Shown here: in pieces, positions 53,671 through 60,767 of the stretch | How the letters are laid out: every line of letters starts with the position of its first letter | How positions within the stretch are numbered: position 1 is the first letter of the stretch | Source: G963677325 sp963677325 | GTDB lineage: Bacteria; Bacteroidota; Bacteroidia; Bacteroidales; Prolixibacteraceae | Assembly: GCA_963677325.2 (NCBI GenBank) | Contig: CAXXGM010000007.1 | Location: 1-64,000 of the forward strand | Direction: 5' to 3' | DNA length: 64,000 bases | The notes under the pieces: generated by a model | Databases searched by the model: none | Told to the model about the DNA's origin: nothing | The model's input: the letters and a program-made list of their open reading frames with translations, nothing else | Translations under genes and position numbers: made by a program

Positions 53671-53788
53671 TTTGTTCGGCAAAAATAATAATATCTCAGA
53701 ATCTTCAAACAAACCGGAGCAAAAATTCTGTTATAAAATAATTTTTACCGGAACAAAAACAGAGAAAAGAGATTTTTGGGAACCGAAA

Positions 53789-54229
53789 TTATTCAACCTG
53801 TGTTTCTTTGGGTTGATGCGTGAAGATTGAATAAGTAACCGGCATCACCTCTTTATAAACGGCCAATACACCGCAATATTTTTCCTGTGAAAGGTCGATA
53901 GCTTTTTCAAGCTTTTCATACGGAAGATCCTCACCCCAAAATTCATAGTTGATGTGCATTTTGATATACCTTTTTGGTATTTCTTCCGACTCGGTCCCAT
54001 CAACTTTCACTTTGAAATGTTCCACCTTAACTCTCATCTTTTCCAGGATTGAAACAACATCCATACCCGTACATCCGGCCAACGCAATCAGCATCAGTGG
54101 CTTTGGCCGGATCCCGAGATTTCTGCCTCCGGTGTTTTCCGAAGAATCCAGTATCAGTTTATGTCCCTCTGAATCAGCTTCGAAAGTCATCCCGTCTTTC
54201 CAGGTAATCGAAATTTCATTGGTTATCAT
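53789..54229 (-). CDS. OsmC-family peroxiredoxin-like protein (second in the window)
   Basis: 146 residues. The core shows the OsmC layout: GIRPKPLMLIALAGCTGMDV (about 40-59, first Cys), then a long helix with VVSILEKMRVKVEHF, and the second Cys in EKYCGVLAVYKEVMPVTYSI near the end. It belongs to the same superfamily as the protein at 50182 but is only distantly similar. It starts 9 bp after the thioredoxin gene in the same direction, so the two are cotranscribed, and thioredoxin is a plausible electron donor for its disulfide. Confidence 0.82.
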   Translation of the reverse strand: MITNEISITWKDGMTFEADSEGHKLILDSSENTGGRNLGIRPKPLMLIALAGCTGMDVVSILEKMRVKVEHFKVKVDGTESEEIPKRYIKMHINYEFWGEDLPYEKLEKAIDLSQEKYCGVLAVYKEVMPVTYSIFTHQPKETQVE

Positions 54230-54238
54230 TCAACCCTT

Positions 54239-54604
54239 TTAGTTGATTGAAACATTCAATACATCGGTAATTGCAGATTTAAAAGAATTTTTTGGAAGAG
54301 CTCCTGCTGCCATCTGAGGTTTGCCATCTAAGGGAATAAACAGTATGGATGGAATGCTCTGGATTCCGAAAACTGAAGAAAGCTCCTGTTGTTCGTCGGT
54401 ATTTACCTTGAAAATGGTAAGTTTATCGCCGTATTCTTTCTGCAGTTCTTCCAGTATGGGAGCTACCATTTTACACGGTCCGCACCAGTCGGCATAAAAA
54501 TCAATGATTGCAGGTACTTTACCTTCAAATTTCCATTCATTATTCTTTTCGTAATCAAATACCTTCTCTTTGAAGGTGTCTTTTGTTAAATGTTCTAATG
54601 CCAT
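54239..54604 (-). CDS. trxA: Thioredoxin
   Basis: 121 residues from the ATG at 54602-54604 (MALEHLTKDTF). The open frame extends 40 codons upstream, but that part overlaps the promoter and looks non-coding. The active site FYADWCGPCKMVAP (about 46-59) is canonical WCGPC, followed by the cis-Pro loop QSIPSILFI and a closing KNSFKSAITDVL helix. It is a general cytoplasmic disulfide reductase. It is cotranscribed with the OsmC-type gene and divergent from the MarR regulator, which suggests redox-controlled expression. Confidence 0.93.
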   Translation of the reverse strand: MALEHLTKDTFKEKVFDYEKNNEWKFEGKVPAIIDFYADWCGPCKMVAPILEELQKEYGDKLTIFKVNTDEQQELSSVFGIQSIPSILFIPLDGKPQMAAGALPKNSFKSAITDVLNVSIN

Positions 54605-54664
54605 ATGATCAAAGTTTAAAATAGTTTCTTCTTTATTAATTGCCACTAACAATATTTGTGATAC

Positions 54665-54696
54665 AAAAGTAATAGGAATAAATGTAAAAAACAAAT
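54665..54696 (-). promoter_or_regulatory. Promoter of the thioredoxin-OsmC operon
   Basis: On the minus strand: -33 TTTG (plus CAAA at 54693-54696), 20-nt spacer and -7 TACTTTTG (plus 54665-54672), a full match. The -33 element lies within AACATTTGTTTT, one arm of the shared inverted repeat. Confidence 0.65.
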
Positions 54697-54750
54697 GTTC
54701 ATGCAAAATAATTGTTAATATCAAAAAATGCTGATGAAAACATTTGTTTT
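54689..54750. promoter_or_regulatory. Divergent operator candidate, 12-bp inverted repeat
   Basis: AAAACAAATGTT (54689-54700) and AACATTTGTTTT (54739-54750) are perfect reverse complements, 38 bp apart, one next to each promoter of the divergent trx and marR genes. They are the best candidates for MarR binding sites. Confidence 0.5.
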
Positions 54751-54765
54751 ATTTTTGTATTTTTG
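54750..54765 (+). promoter_or_regulatory. Predicted -7 boxes of the marR gene
   Basis: Two TATTTTTG copies (54750-54757 and 54758-54765) both match TAnnTTTG. They lie inside the longest possible marR ORF, supporting the downstream ATG at 54782. No good -33 box was found, so activity may depend on a regulator. Confidence 0.4.
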
Positions 54766-54781
54766 GGAAAAACCTTTCGTT

Positions 54782-55198
54782 ATGGATGTAACATCAGGAA
54801 TAATGGGTATTATTTATCAGATGAAAAAGAAATGTGCCCATATCGATCAGAAATTAATGGATGAATTGAACATCACTCAATCTGAGCTGCTTTTCTTTTC
54901 ATCGGTAGATGATTGTGACGGGATCAGTAGCTACGAACTTTCCCGCACCATGAGTTTGTCGCCCTCCAGAGTAAGCAGGGTGGTGGACAAACTTGTGATT
55001 AATGGTTATCTGGACCGTAACATCGATTCTTCCGACCGGCGGGCGATTACCCTGTGCCTGACTTCGAAAGGAAAGGAAATAAAGAAAAGAATTGATACGG
55101 AACGCCTGCAATGTGAAAAACAGGTGCTCAATGTACTGCCTAATGAAGAGGTGGATAAATTCCGTGAGATTATTAATAAGATTATACAAGCTATTTAA
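54782..55198 (+). CDS. MarR-family transcriptional regulator
   Basis: 138 residues from the ATG at 54782 (MDVTSGIMGIIYQMKKKC); an upstream ATG at 54728 is unlikely because both -7 boxes lie after it. A winged helix (about 45-105) holds SSYELSRTMSLSPSRVSRVV and the wing DRNIDSSDRRAITLCLTSKG. Flanking helices form the dimer interface. Cys18 sits in the N-terminal helix, near where OhrR proteins carry their peroxide-sensing Cys (positional analogy, not alignment). It is divergent from thioredoxin and OsmC genes, which fits a peroxide or thiol-stress repressor. Confidence 0.85.
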   Translation: MDVTSGIMGIIYQMKKKCAHIDQKLMDELNITQSELLFFSSVDDCDGISSYELSRTMSLSPSRVSRVVDKLVINGYLDRNIDSSDRRAITLCLTSKGKEIKKRIDTERLQCEKQVLNVLPNEEVDKFREIINKIIQAI

Positions 55199-55389
55199 TT
55201 AAAATGAATATCCGTTTACTTTTTTCTAAATGAGATTTTTCTTTGTCAAATGTTGTCATTAATGGTCATTTGATCGTTATTAATTGTTTTTACTGCACAA
55301 TGACTATTACTGCCAACTAAATGCCAACTATATGACAAGGTCACTAAACGGTTGGGCAACAAACCTGATACTCATTTTAATTAACCAAA

Positions 55390-56487
55390 CTATTCCTTTG
55401 ATTTCCGCAAGACTGACAGAAAATGCTTCCGCTTCTTTTTCTTACCGGTATTCTCTTCCCCCATCAGGAATGCATAAACCTCAGTCTTAGGTGATAACTC
55501 CAGAATTTTCTTTAAAATAGCCGACATGGGAATAAAGAGTATCATCCCCACGATACCCCATATTGTTCCTCCGATGATAAGAGCAATTAAAGAGGTAAGA
55601 GGATTGATGCTCACATTGGATCCTACTATTTTGGGAGTTAGAAAATGTCCTTCAATGGATTGATTAATGCTGAAGCAGATGAGTACCCCGACAGGGTACC
55701 ATAAACTATCCTTTGTTAAAAGCGCAAATGTAATGGGAACGATGGAGCCAATCAAAGGGCCGATATAAGGGACCACGTTAAGCAGGGCGGCGAAAATGGC
55801 AAAGAAGATGGCATGCTTGATCCCCAGTATCATCAGGCCGATCGCATTCAGTGTGGCAAGAATAACCATTACTTTCAGCATTCCTATAATGTAGTGCTGA
55901 ATAACCTGCCTGATATCAGTTACCACATTCACCACTCTTTCGGTTGGCTCGTCTTTGAATAACCTGATCACAAATTGCGTAAAATGATCGCGGTAAAGCA
56001 GGAACATGAACAGATAGACAGGAATCAGTATTAATAAGCCCAGTCTTCCAAGGGTACTGAACGCAAGACCGGATATTTTGCCGGCGTTGTCTTTTATAAA
56101 AGTGAAAAACTGATTGGTTAAATTATCAAAGTTCAAGGCATTTTTAACACCGAAAATATTTTCAATAGCGGTTTCCACCTGGACAGATATCTCATCGAAT
56201 CTTTGCTGTATATCCGATAAATCCTGAGTAAAGCTGCTGATTTGGCTGCCAAAGAAAAAACCTAAGGCTCCAAGGAAAAAGATGGAAATAAGCAGCGAGA
56301 TCACAATGGAAAGGGTCCTTGGGATTTTCATTTTTTCAAACATGCTGACCATCGGAACCAGGAGCATAGCCAAAAATCCGGCGACCATAATGGGAACAAG
56401 AAGGCCCTGGGCGTAAATCATTAGTAAGAGTATCCCCGCCATAACCAGAAAGGTCATCGCTGCATTATGTAGACGAACGTTTTCCAT
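55390..56487 (-). CDS. AI-2E family permease-like membrane protein
   Basis: 365 residues. About eight hydrophobic segments surround a soluble middle part (about 70-140). Family features include the N-terminal ILLLMIYAQGLLVPIMVAGF, the VPYIGPLIGSIVPI segment and NQSIEGHFLTPKIVG in the C-terminal half. Members of this family include TqsA (AI-2 export), PerM-like proteins and Na+/H+ antiporter-like proteins, so the substrate cannot be set. The gene is convergent with marR at about 190 bp. The C-terminal basic tail (KKKKRKHFLSVLRKSKE) suggests a cytoplasmic end. Confidence 0.85.
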   Translation of the reverse strand: MENVRLHNAAMTFLVMAGILLLMIYAQGLLVPIMVAGFLAMLLVPMVSMFEKMKIPRTLSIVISLLISIFFLGALGFFFGSQISSFTQDLSDIQQRFDEISVQVETAIENIFGVKNALNFDNLTNQFFTFIKDNAGKISGLAFSTLGRLGLLILIPVYLFMFLLYRDHFTQFVIRLFKDEPTERVVNVVTDIRQVIQHYIIGMLKVMVILATLNAIGLMILGIKHAIFFAIFAALLNVVPYIGPLIGSIVPITFALLTKDSLWYPVGVLICFSINQSIEGHFLTPKIVGSNVSINPLTSLIALIIGGTIWGIVGMILFIPMSAILKKILELSPKTEVYAFLMGEENTGKKKKRKHFLSVLRKSKE

Positions 56488-56699
56488 TATCTTATTTTTT
56501 GAAGAGATTTATAGTAAAATTAAAATAAAGATAAATAAAAAATTGAAGTACCCATGAGAGGATGTTTTGCCAAGGTTTCCCGCGACTTCAGTCATCTTAT
56601 CTCATATCCTCTTTTCCCCTTTGGTAAATGGGCTATTTAACCATTTCATCATCTCATTATATGATCTCATTTGGTTTCTACAGGCGAGGTTTTGAAAGC

Positions 56700-58055
56700 C
56701 TATTTTATCACGGATCTTAAAGGGTGAGGATAGGGGTAAGGTACATAACCTGGCTTTGAAGACAGATGATAATCTCTTCCCGCACTCAATAGCCCGGCAG
56801 TTGAGTCAAAGGCTTTGTTTGAGCCATTATCGCTGGTATATCCATTTACATACTGAAACTGATTGTTCCAGACAAAAGAATCACCGTTGCCATAATTAGC
56901 ATCGGTGCCGTTATGATTATCCCCATAAGCTAAAGCGGAAGCATAGCCGATCTGATAAAGTACGGGATAGGTGGATCCGGTAACGGAGTTGGGCCTAACA
57001 ATCAAAAGAATACCTGCTTTATAGCCGGATACATAATTATTGTATATTACCGATTCGCCGCCGTTAAACTGGATGCCCGATCCGGTCATTAAGGATACAT
57101 TTACGTTATTCCCTGTGGGAATATCAGTCCCATCAAGGTATTTTGTGTTAATAATCGTATTAGCATATGCTTCTGCGGCTCTGCTGCTAAAATGATTTGA
57201 ACCTCCCGCAGCTGCTGTCCTGGCCTCGTGCATATCAAGGGCAGCGGAAACATGATTGTTCTTAATGGTATTGTGACGGGCTACATATAACCCATTTCCT
57301 CCTGCAGCGACAGAATGTCTGTGGTATTCAAAGGTATTATCTTCAATGAAAATGAAATTATTGCTTCCGAAATTAGGGGAATTTACCCATTCCAGATTTT
57401 CAGCGTAGATGCAAACCCCATAACCAAGACCAAGACCATTGCCTTTGAAGTTATGATAGAATTGATTATTGTAAATCAACCCTCTTGCCACTTTATCTTT
57501 ATGGTAAATCATCAATGCTGCGTAGCCGAAGTTTTCGAAACGGCAATTGGTGACAATGAAATCAACGACCTTTGACAATCTAATGCCGAAATCTGTGGTT
57601 AAGCTTCCATTCAAATTGTTCATATCTGCGGGCTTTTTGCTTTTCAATGTTAAATCGGATATGATCACGTGACTGGGATTCTCACTCTTGCCTTCGTAAC
57701 AAAACATGTATTTTGATGTCAGATCTTCATCCGGAGTACTCTCGGACCTGTACAAAATAGTGTTGTTTATACCTTCGCCCATTAAGGAAACTAATTTTGT
57801 GGTGGTAACCGTTCCATTAAAAACAAAGGTACCTTTCGGCAGCTTAATGGTATCACCGTCAATGGCAGTATTAATAGCTGTTACAATGGCCGGTTGTATA
57901 TCCTTGTTATCTCCGGGATTTGCAACCAGTATTAAATGATCATGGTTGGGGGTGGGTGGGGTGTCAGTCAGACCATCCTTTTTACATCCTGAAACAATTA
58001 ACACGATAAGCGCAAGTCCAGCAAACAATTTTCTTATTCCCGCCTCTTTTTTCAT
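56700..58055 (-). CDS. Lipoprotein with right-handed parallel beta-helix
   Basis: 451 residues. A lipoprotein signal peptide ends in the lipobox IVSGC (Cys about 24), followed by a flexible Thr/Pro linker (DGLTDTPPTPNHDH). Residues about 55-410 show beta-helix rungs: AINTAIDGDTIKLPKGTF, then repeated short strands with Asn ladders (NNTILYRS, NNQFYHNFKGNGLG, NNFIFIEDNTFE, NNYVSGYKAG). This is the fold of pectate lyase-like and alginate epimerase-like proteins. I see no decisive catalytic residues, so it could be a polysaccharide-acting enzyme or a binding protein at the cell surface. Confidence 0.7.
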   Translation of the reverse strand: MKKEAGIRKLFAGLALIVLIVSGCKKDGLTDTPPTPNHDHLILVANPGDNKDIQPAIVTAINTAIDGDTIKLPKGTFVFNGTVTTTKLVSLMGEGINNTILYRSESTPDEDLTSKYMFCYEGKSENPSHVIISDLTLKSKKPADMNNLNGSLTTDFGIRLSKVVDFIVTNCRFENFGYAALMIYHKDKVARGLIYNNQFYHNFKGNGLGLGYGVCIYAENLEWVNSPNFGSNNFIFIEDNTFEYHRHSVAAGGNGLYVARHNTIKNNHVSAALDMHEARTAAAGGSNHFSSRAAEAYANTIINTKYLDGTDIPTGNNVNVSLMTGSGIQFNGGESVIYNNYVSGYKAGILLIVRPNSVTGSTYPVLYQIGYASALAYGDNHNGTDANYGNGDSFVWNNQFQYVNGYTSDNGSNKAFDSTAGLLSAGRDYHLSSKPGYVPYPYPHPLRSVIK

Positions 58056-58080
58056 GGAAAATTTAACTTCTGCTTTAAAA

Positions 58081-58326
58081 ACTGTTTAAATTTCTTTTTA
58101 ACAAAGTTGAACCCACTTCGGGGTTCTGTATTGTATGTATTTCAGTGCCTCCGGTTACACCGGAGGTTATTCATATTCAAGTCCTTCTGACTTAAATTTG
58201 CTTTATACCCTGAAAGGGTTTAATATGAATAACCGTGGGGGTAACCCACGGAAAATGTGACATATAAGACCTCAACCCCGAAGGGGTTGAACTACTAAAA
58301 TCCCCAAAGAACTAAATTTAAACAGT
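58081..58326. mobile_element. 246-bp inverted-repeat element with internal hairpins
   Basis: Perfect 13-bp terminal repeats: ACTGTTTAAATTT (58081-58093) and AAATTTAAACAGT (58314-58326). Inside are several palindromes: CCTCCGGTTACACCGGAGG (58148-58166), the inverted pair GGTTATTCATATT (58165-58177)/AATATGAATAACC (58222-58234), CCGTGGGGGTAACCCACGG (58233-58251) and CAACCCCGAAGGGGTTGA (58273-58290). A GTTGAACCCACTTCGGGGTT copy near the left end mirrors the last palindrome. There is no ORF. It looks like a non-autonomous palindrome-rich element; no target duplication was recognised. Confidence 0.6.
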
Positions 58327-58710
58327 CTCTTAAATATTTTTAAACCAGTTTAATTAAGTATTGTCAGAAATATAATGTCGTATTTTTAGGCTGAAGGATC
58401 ATAATATTCCCCTTTTTCCTTTGGCCTAAACACCTATCGCCTATAAGCCTCATACAACATTATTTTATTCCAAATACTTATTATAATTCGCCTGACATGA
58501 TAAAGATAAAATTAAGTTTGAAAATATTGAAGTAACTGAAGAATAAAAGTAAAATTTGCCACAGCGATTGTTCGAACACTGCGTCGAAGAGAGATCAAGT
58601 AACAAAATCATTGTCCTTGCCGGGATTAAAAAAAGAAAATGACACACTTAATTGAACACTCCCCGGGATTGTTCATCCTTAATAAGATATATTAAGTCCG
58701 TATTATCTGT
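58327..58710. other. Intergenic region with degenerate TTAGGC/GCCTAA repeats
   Basis: About 58386-58450 holds TTTAGGCTGAAGG and TTGGCCTAAACACCTATCGC with CCTATAAGCC, degenerate copies of the repeat seen around the 52049-52108 terminator. No gene is supported. Confidence 0.4.
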
Positions 58711-58951
58711 GCATTTACTGTGCATTTACTGTGCATTAATGGTACAGTAAATGCACAGTAAATGCACAGTAAATGCACAGTAAATGCACAGTAAATGCAC
58801 AGTAAATGCACAGTAAATGCACAGTAAATGCACAGTAAATGCACAGTAAATGCACAGTAAATGCACAGTAAATGCACAGTAAATGCACAGTAAATGCACA
58901 GTAAATGCACAGTAAATGCACAGTAAATGCACAGTAAATGCACAGTAAATC
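58711..58951. repeat. 11-bp VNTR (ACAGTAAATGC) with inverted leading copies
   Basis: Two perfect inverted units GCATTTACTGT (58711-58732) and one partial inverted unit (58733-58743) are followed by 18 exact direct units at 58744-58941 and an imperfect nineteenth. The inverted head and the first direct units can form a hairpin or cruciform. Apparent ORFs on the minus strand in all three frames are artefacts of the 11-bp period (33 bp = 11 codons without a stop). Confidence 0.95.
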
Positions 58952-59288
58952 CATCTTTGATATAAGGTAAATACGTACCCTTTTGAATGAGTCTGTGGGA
59001 GTGTTCAAATAAGTTCCTTTGTTTTGGGGGAGTCTTTCGGAGAGAGGGGACAAAATTGTTATAAGTAAAATATTGCAGAATACGATCAGGTAGCTTTAAT
59101 AATTGATGGATTGGACGTGCCCTGGCTTTACAAAGGCTCGTTAATTGGTGTGATAAGAGGGTTCCGCTTTATTATTTTTAGAAGTCTGAAAAAAAATCCT
59201 ATTCCCATCATTACAACACGGTAATAGGAGACCCCGCTACCAGAGGAGGCTGTTCTTTGGTTATTACCACTTTCCCTGAATCAATTAA
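58952..59288. other. Intergenic region, no gene seen
   Basis: No ORF is supported on either strand. A small stem is possible with CCTATT (59200-59205) and AATAGG (59223-59228). Confidence 0.35.
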
Positions 59289-59444
59289 TTATAATGGATT
59301 TTTCCCTCTTATGATATTTAAAAGAATTGCTATAATGGCAATTACCAAAAGAATATGAATCAGGCCCCCTGCACTATAAGCAAAAAATCCCAATGCCCAT
59401 ATAATAACTAATATAACTGCAATGGCATAAAGTAAGCTTCCCAT
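59289..59444 (-). CDS. Small membrane protein, lmo0937 family (DUF5670-like)
   Basis: 51 residues; ATG at 59442-59444, stop at 59289-59291. The sequence starts MGSLLYAIAVILVIIWALGF, continues FAYSAGGLIHILLVIAII and ends NIIRGKNPL, which matches the widespread lmo0937-type two-helix membrane peptides. Members are often stress-related, but their function is unknown. The gene is too short for standard ORF cut-offs. It is isolated, with non-coding DNA on both sides. Confidence 0.8.
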   Translation of the reverse strand: MGSLLYAIAVILVIIWALGFFAYSAGGLIHILLVIAIIAILLNIIRGKNPL

Positions 59445-59609
59445 AATGTTGTATTTTAATTGTTAAATTCATTATTAGTATCAACAAAATTCATATAAAA
59501 TATGTTTCATATTTCTCTGAATAAATTATAATTTATATTCTTAACCTGATTCGTTTATATACGTACAAATTAGATAATCAAATTTATGTGCTGATTTATG
59601 AACTTATAG
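59445..59609. other. AT-rich intergenic DNA upstream of the lmo0937-type gene
   Basis: No ORF is supported. The promoter of the small membrane protein gene should lie here on the minus strand. Confidence 0.35.
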
Positions 59610-59876
59610 GTTTTTGATATCTGTTTAAAATCTCAATTACTTCTAAGGGAAGAAATTTCCCGATTCAATAACAGGAGGCTAAAAGAAACAGAAGAGCAAA
59701 ATGAGCTGATTAATAAATTAATTAATTAATGGCGTGAGATCGATCTGGAAACGAACCACCGGTTTTGGACTGGTGAACATATCCGTCAGATTGCTCAGCG
59801 CCCACAGCAAACCAATCCTGCTCCGGATATGATGGACAAGCGTGATGTGGGAACCCGTTTTAAAAAAGGGTATTGA
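59610..59876 (+). pseudogene. Degraded gene fragment, product not recognised
   Basis: One plus-strand frame is open on both sides of a TAA at 59727-59729. Before it: LLLREEISRFNNRRLKETEE and on to NKLIN. After it: WREIDLETNHRFWTGEHIRQ, then IAQRPQQTNPAPDMMDKRDV, ending GTRFKKGY at a TGA (59874-59876). The composition is protein-like on both sides, so it looks like a gene remnant with a nonsense mutation and no start codon. Family unknown. Confidence 0.35.
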
Positions 59877-60086
59877 ACGAAAAGGGCTCCTGAATGCAAT
59901 AGCAAAATTGTAAAATCCTGATTTTTTGATTAAATGACATGAATTCATTCATTGCATTAGTCAGAGTGGTCGTTTGTTGTAATGTGTAAATTACAAAAAC
60001 CTGCAATTAAAAAACAGGGAAGGGGAAAAGCAGCAAACGTTGCAAAACTTTTCCAGGTGGCCCCTTCAAATTTATAACTCCTTAAT

Positions 60087-60563
60087 CTACATGTTGTTAT
60101 AGGCTTTTTCCAATGCAAAAATGTCAAGTTTCTTCATTTGAAGCATGGCAGAGAAGACCCGCTGGGATTTGTCGGGATCGGGGTCATTGATCATCTCAAT
60201 CAGCTTGACAGGAGTGATCTGCCAGGCTAAACCGTATTTATCTTTCAGCCATCCGCAAGCCTGAATTTCTCCTCCTTCGGACAGTTTAGACCAATAGAAA
60301 TCAACTTCTTCCTGAGAATCGCAGTTGATAACAAAGGATATGGCCTGAGAAAACTCAAAATCAGGTCCTCCATTGAGGGCGGTGAATTCCTGTCCTTCTA
60401 ACGTAAACGCCACCGTCATAACGGTTCCCTCTTCGCCGGGCGAGCCTGCCAGAAAGTTGGTAACTTTCTTTATGGAAGAATTCTTAAATACAGAAACATA
60501 GAAATTAGCTGCTTCTTCAGCCTGATTGTCAAACCAAAGAAAGGGCGTTATCTTTTGTGTCAT
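60087..60563 (-). CDS. VOC-family protein, PhnB-like
   Basis: 158 residues. The start (MTQKITPFLWFDNQAEEAAN, then FYVSVFKN) and the middle (EGQEFTALNGGPDFEFSQAI) are typical of the PhnB-like / 3-demethylubiquinone methyltransferase-like group of the vicinal oxygen chelate fold, which lacks a methyltransferase domain. The DKYGLAWQITPV strand follows the second half-fold. Such proteins usually bind a small ligand or metal; the true substrate is unknown. A single gene in the cytoplasm, with non-coding DNA on both sides. Confidence 0.85.
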   Translation of the reverse strand: MTQKITPFLWFDNQAEEAANFYVSVFKNSSIKKVTNFLAGSPGEEGTVMTVAFTLEGQEFTALNGGPDFEFSQAISFVINCDSQEEVDFYWSKLSEGGEIQACGWLKDKYGLAWQITPVKLIEMINDPDPDKSQRVFSAMLQMKKLDIFALEKAYNNM

Positions 60564-60672
60564 GACCTTAAAATGAAAGTTTATTACTTGTCAAGTTAAG
60601 AAAAAAACAGATCATGCGGAAATGTCTGAACCTTGATTTACATGATTAAAAGATTACATGATTGAATGAGCA

Positions 60673-60767
60673 ATTAGGCTTTAGGCTTTAGGAATTAAGG
60701 AATTAAGGAATGAAAGAATGAAAGGAATTCGTAATTAACCATTAACCTTCATTCTTTCATTTTTTCA
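60673..60767. repeat. TTAGGC and AATGAAAGAATGA inverted repeat behind carB
   Basis: Two TTAGGCT units (60674-60687), then GGAATTAAGGAATTAAGGAA, then inverted arms AATGAAAGAATGAAAGG (60709-60725) and CCTTCATTCTTTCATT (60746-60761), differing by one A. The right arm ends 6 bp before the carB stop codon (60768), so it may act as carB terminator. The same core is at 34091-34197. Confidence 0.65.

Noticed and set aside
54605..54724. N-terminal extension of thioredoxin
   Set aside because: It covers the promoter elements at 54665-54696; thioredoxin has its usual length from 54604.
58692..59053. Overlapping minus-strand ORFs with a repeated MHLLCIYCAF-type sequence
   Set aside because: They exist only because an 11-bp tandem repeat without stop codons stays open in all three frames; no start signal and no protein-like composition.
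59718..59948. 76-codon minus-strand ORF
   Set aside because: The plus strand has more protein-like remnants over the same DNA; the minus ORF looks like their shadow.
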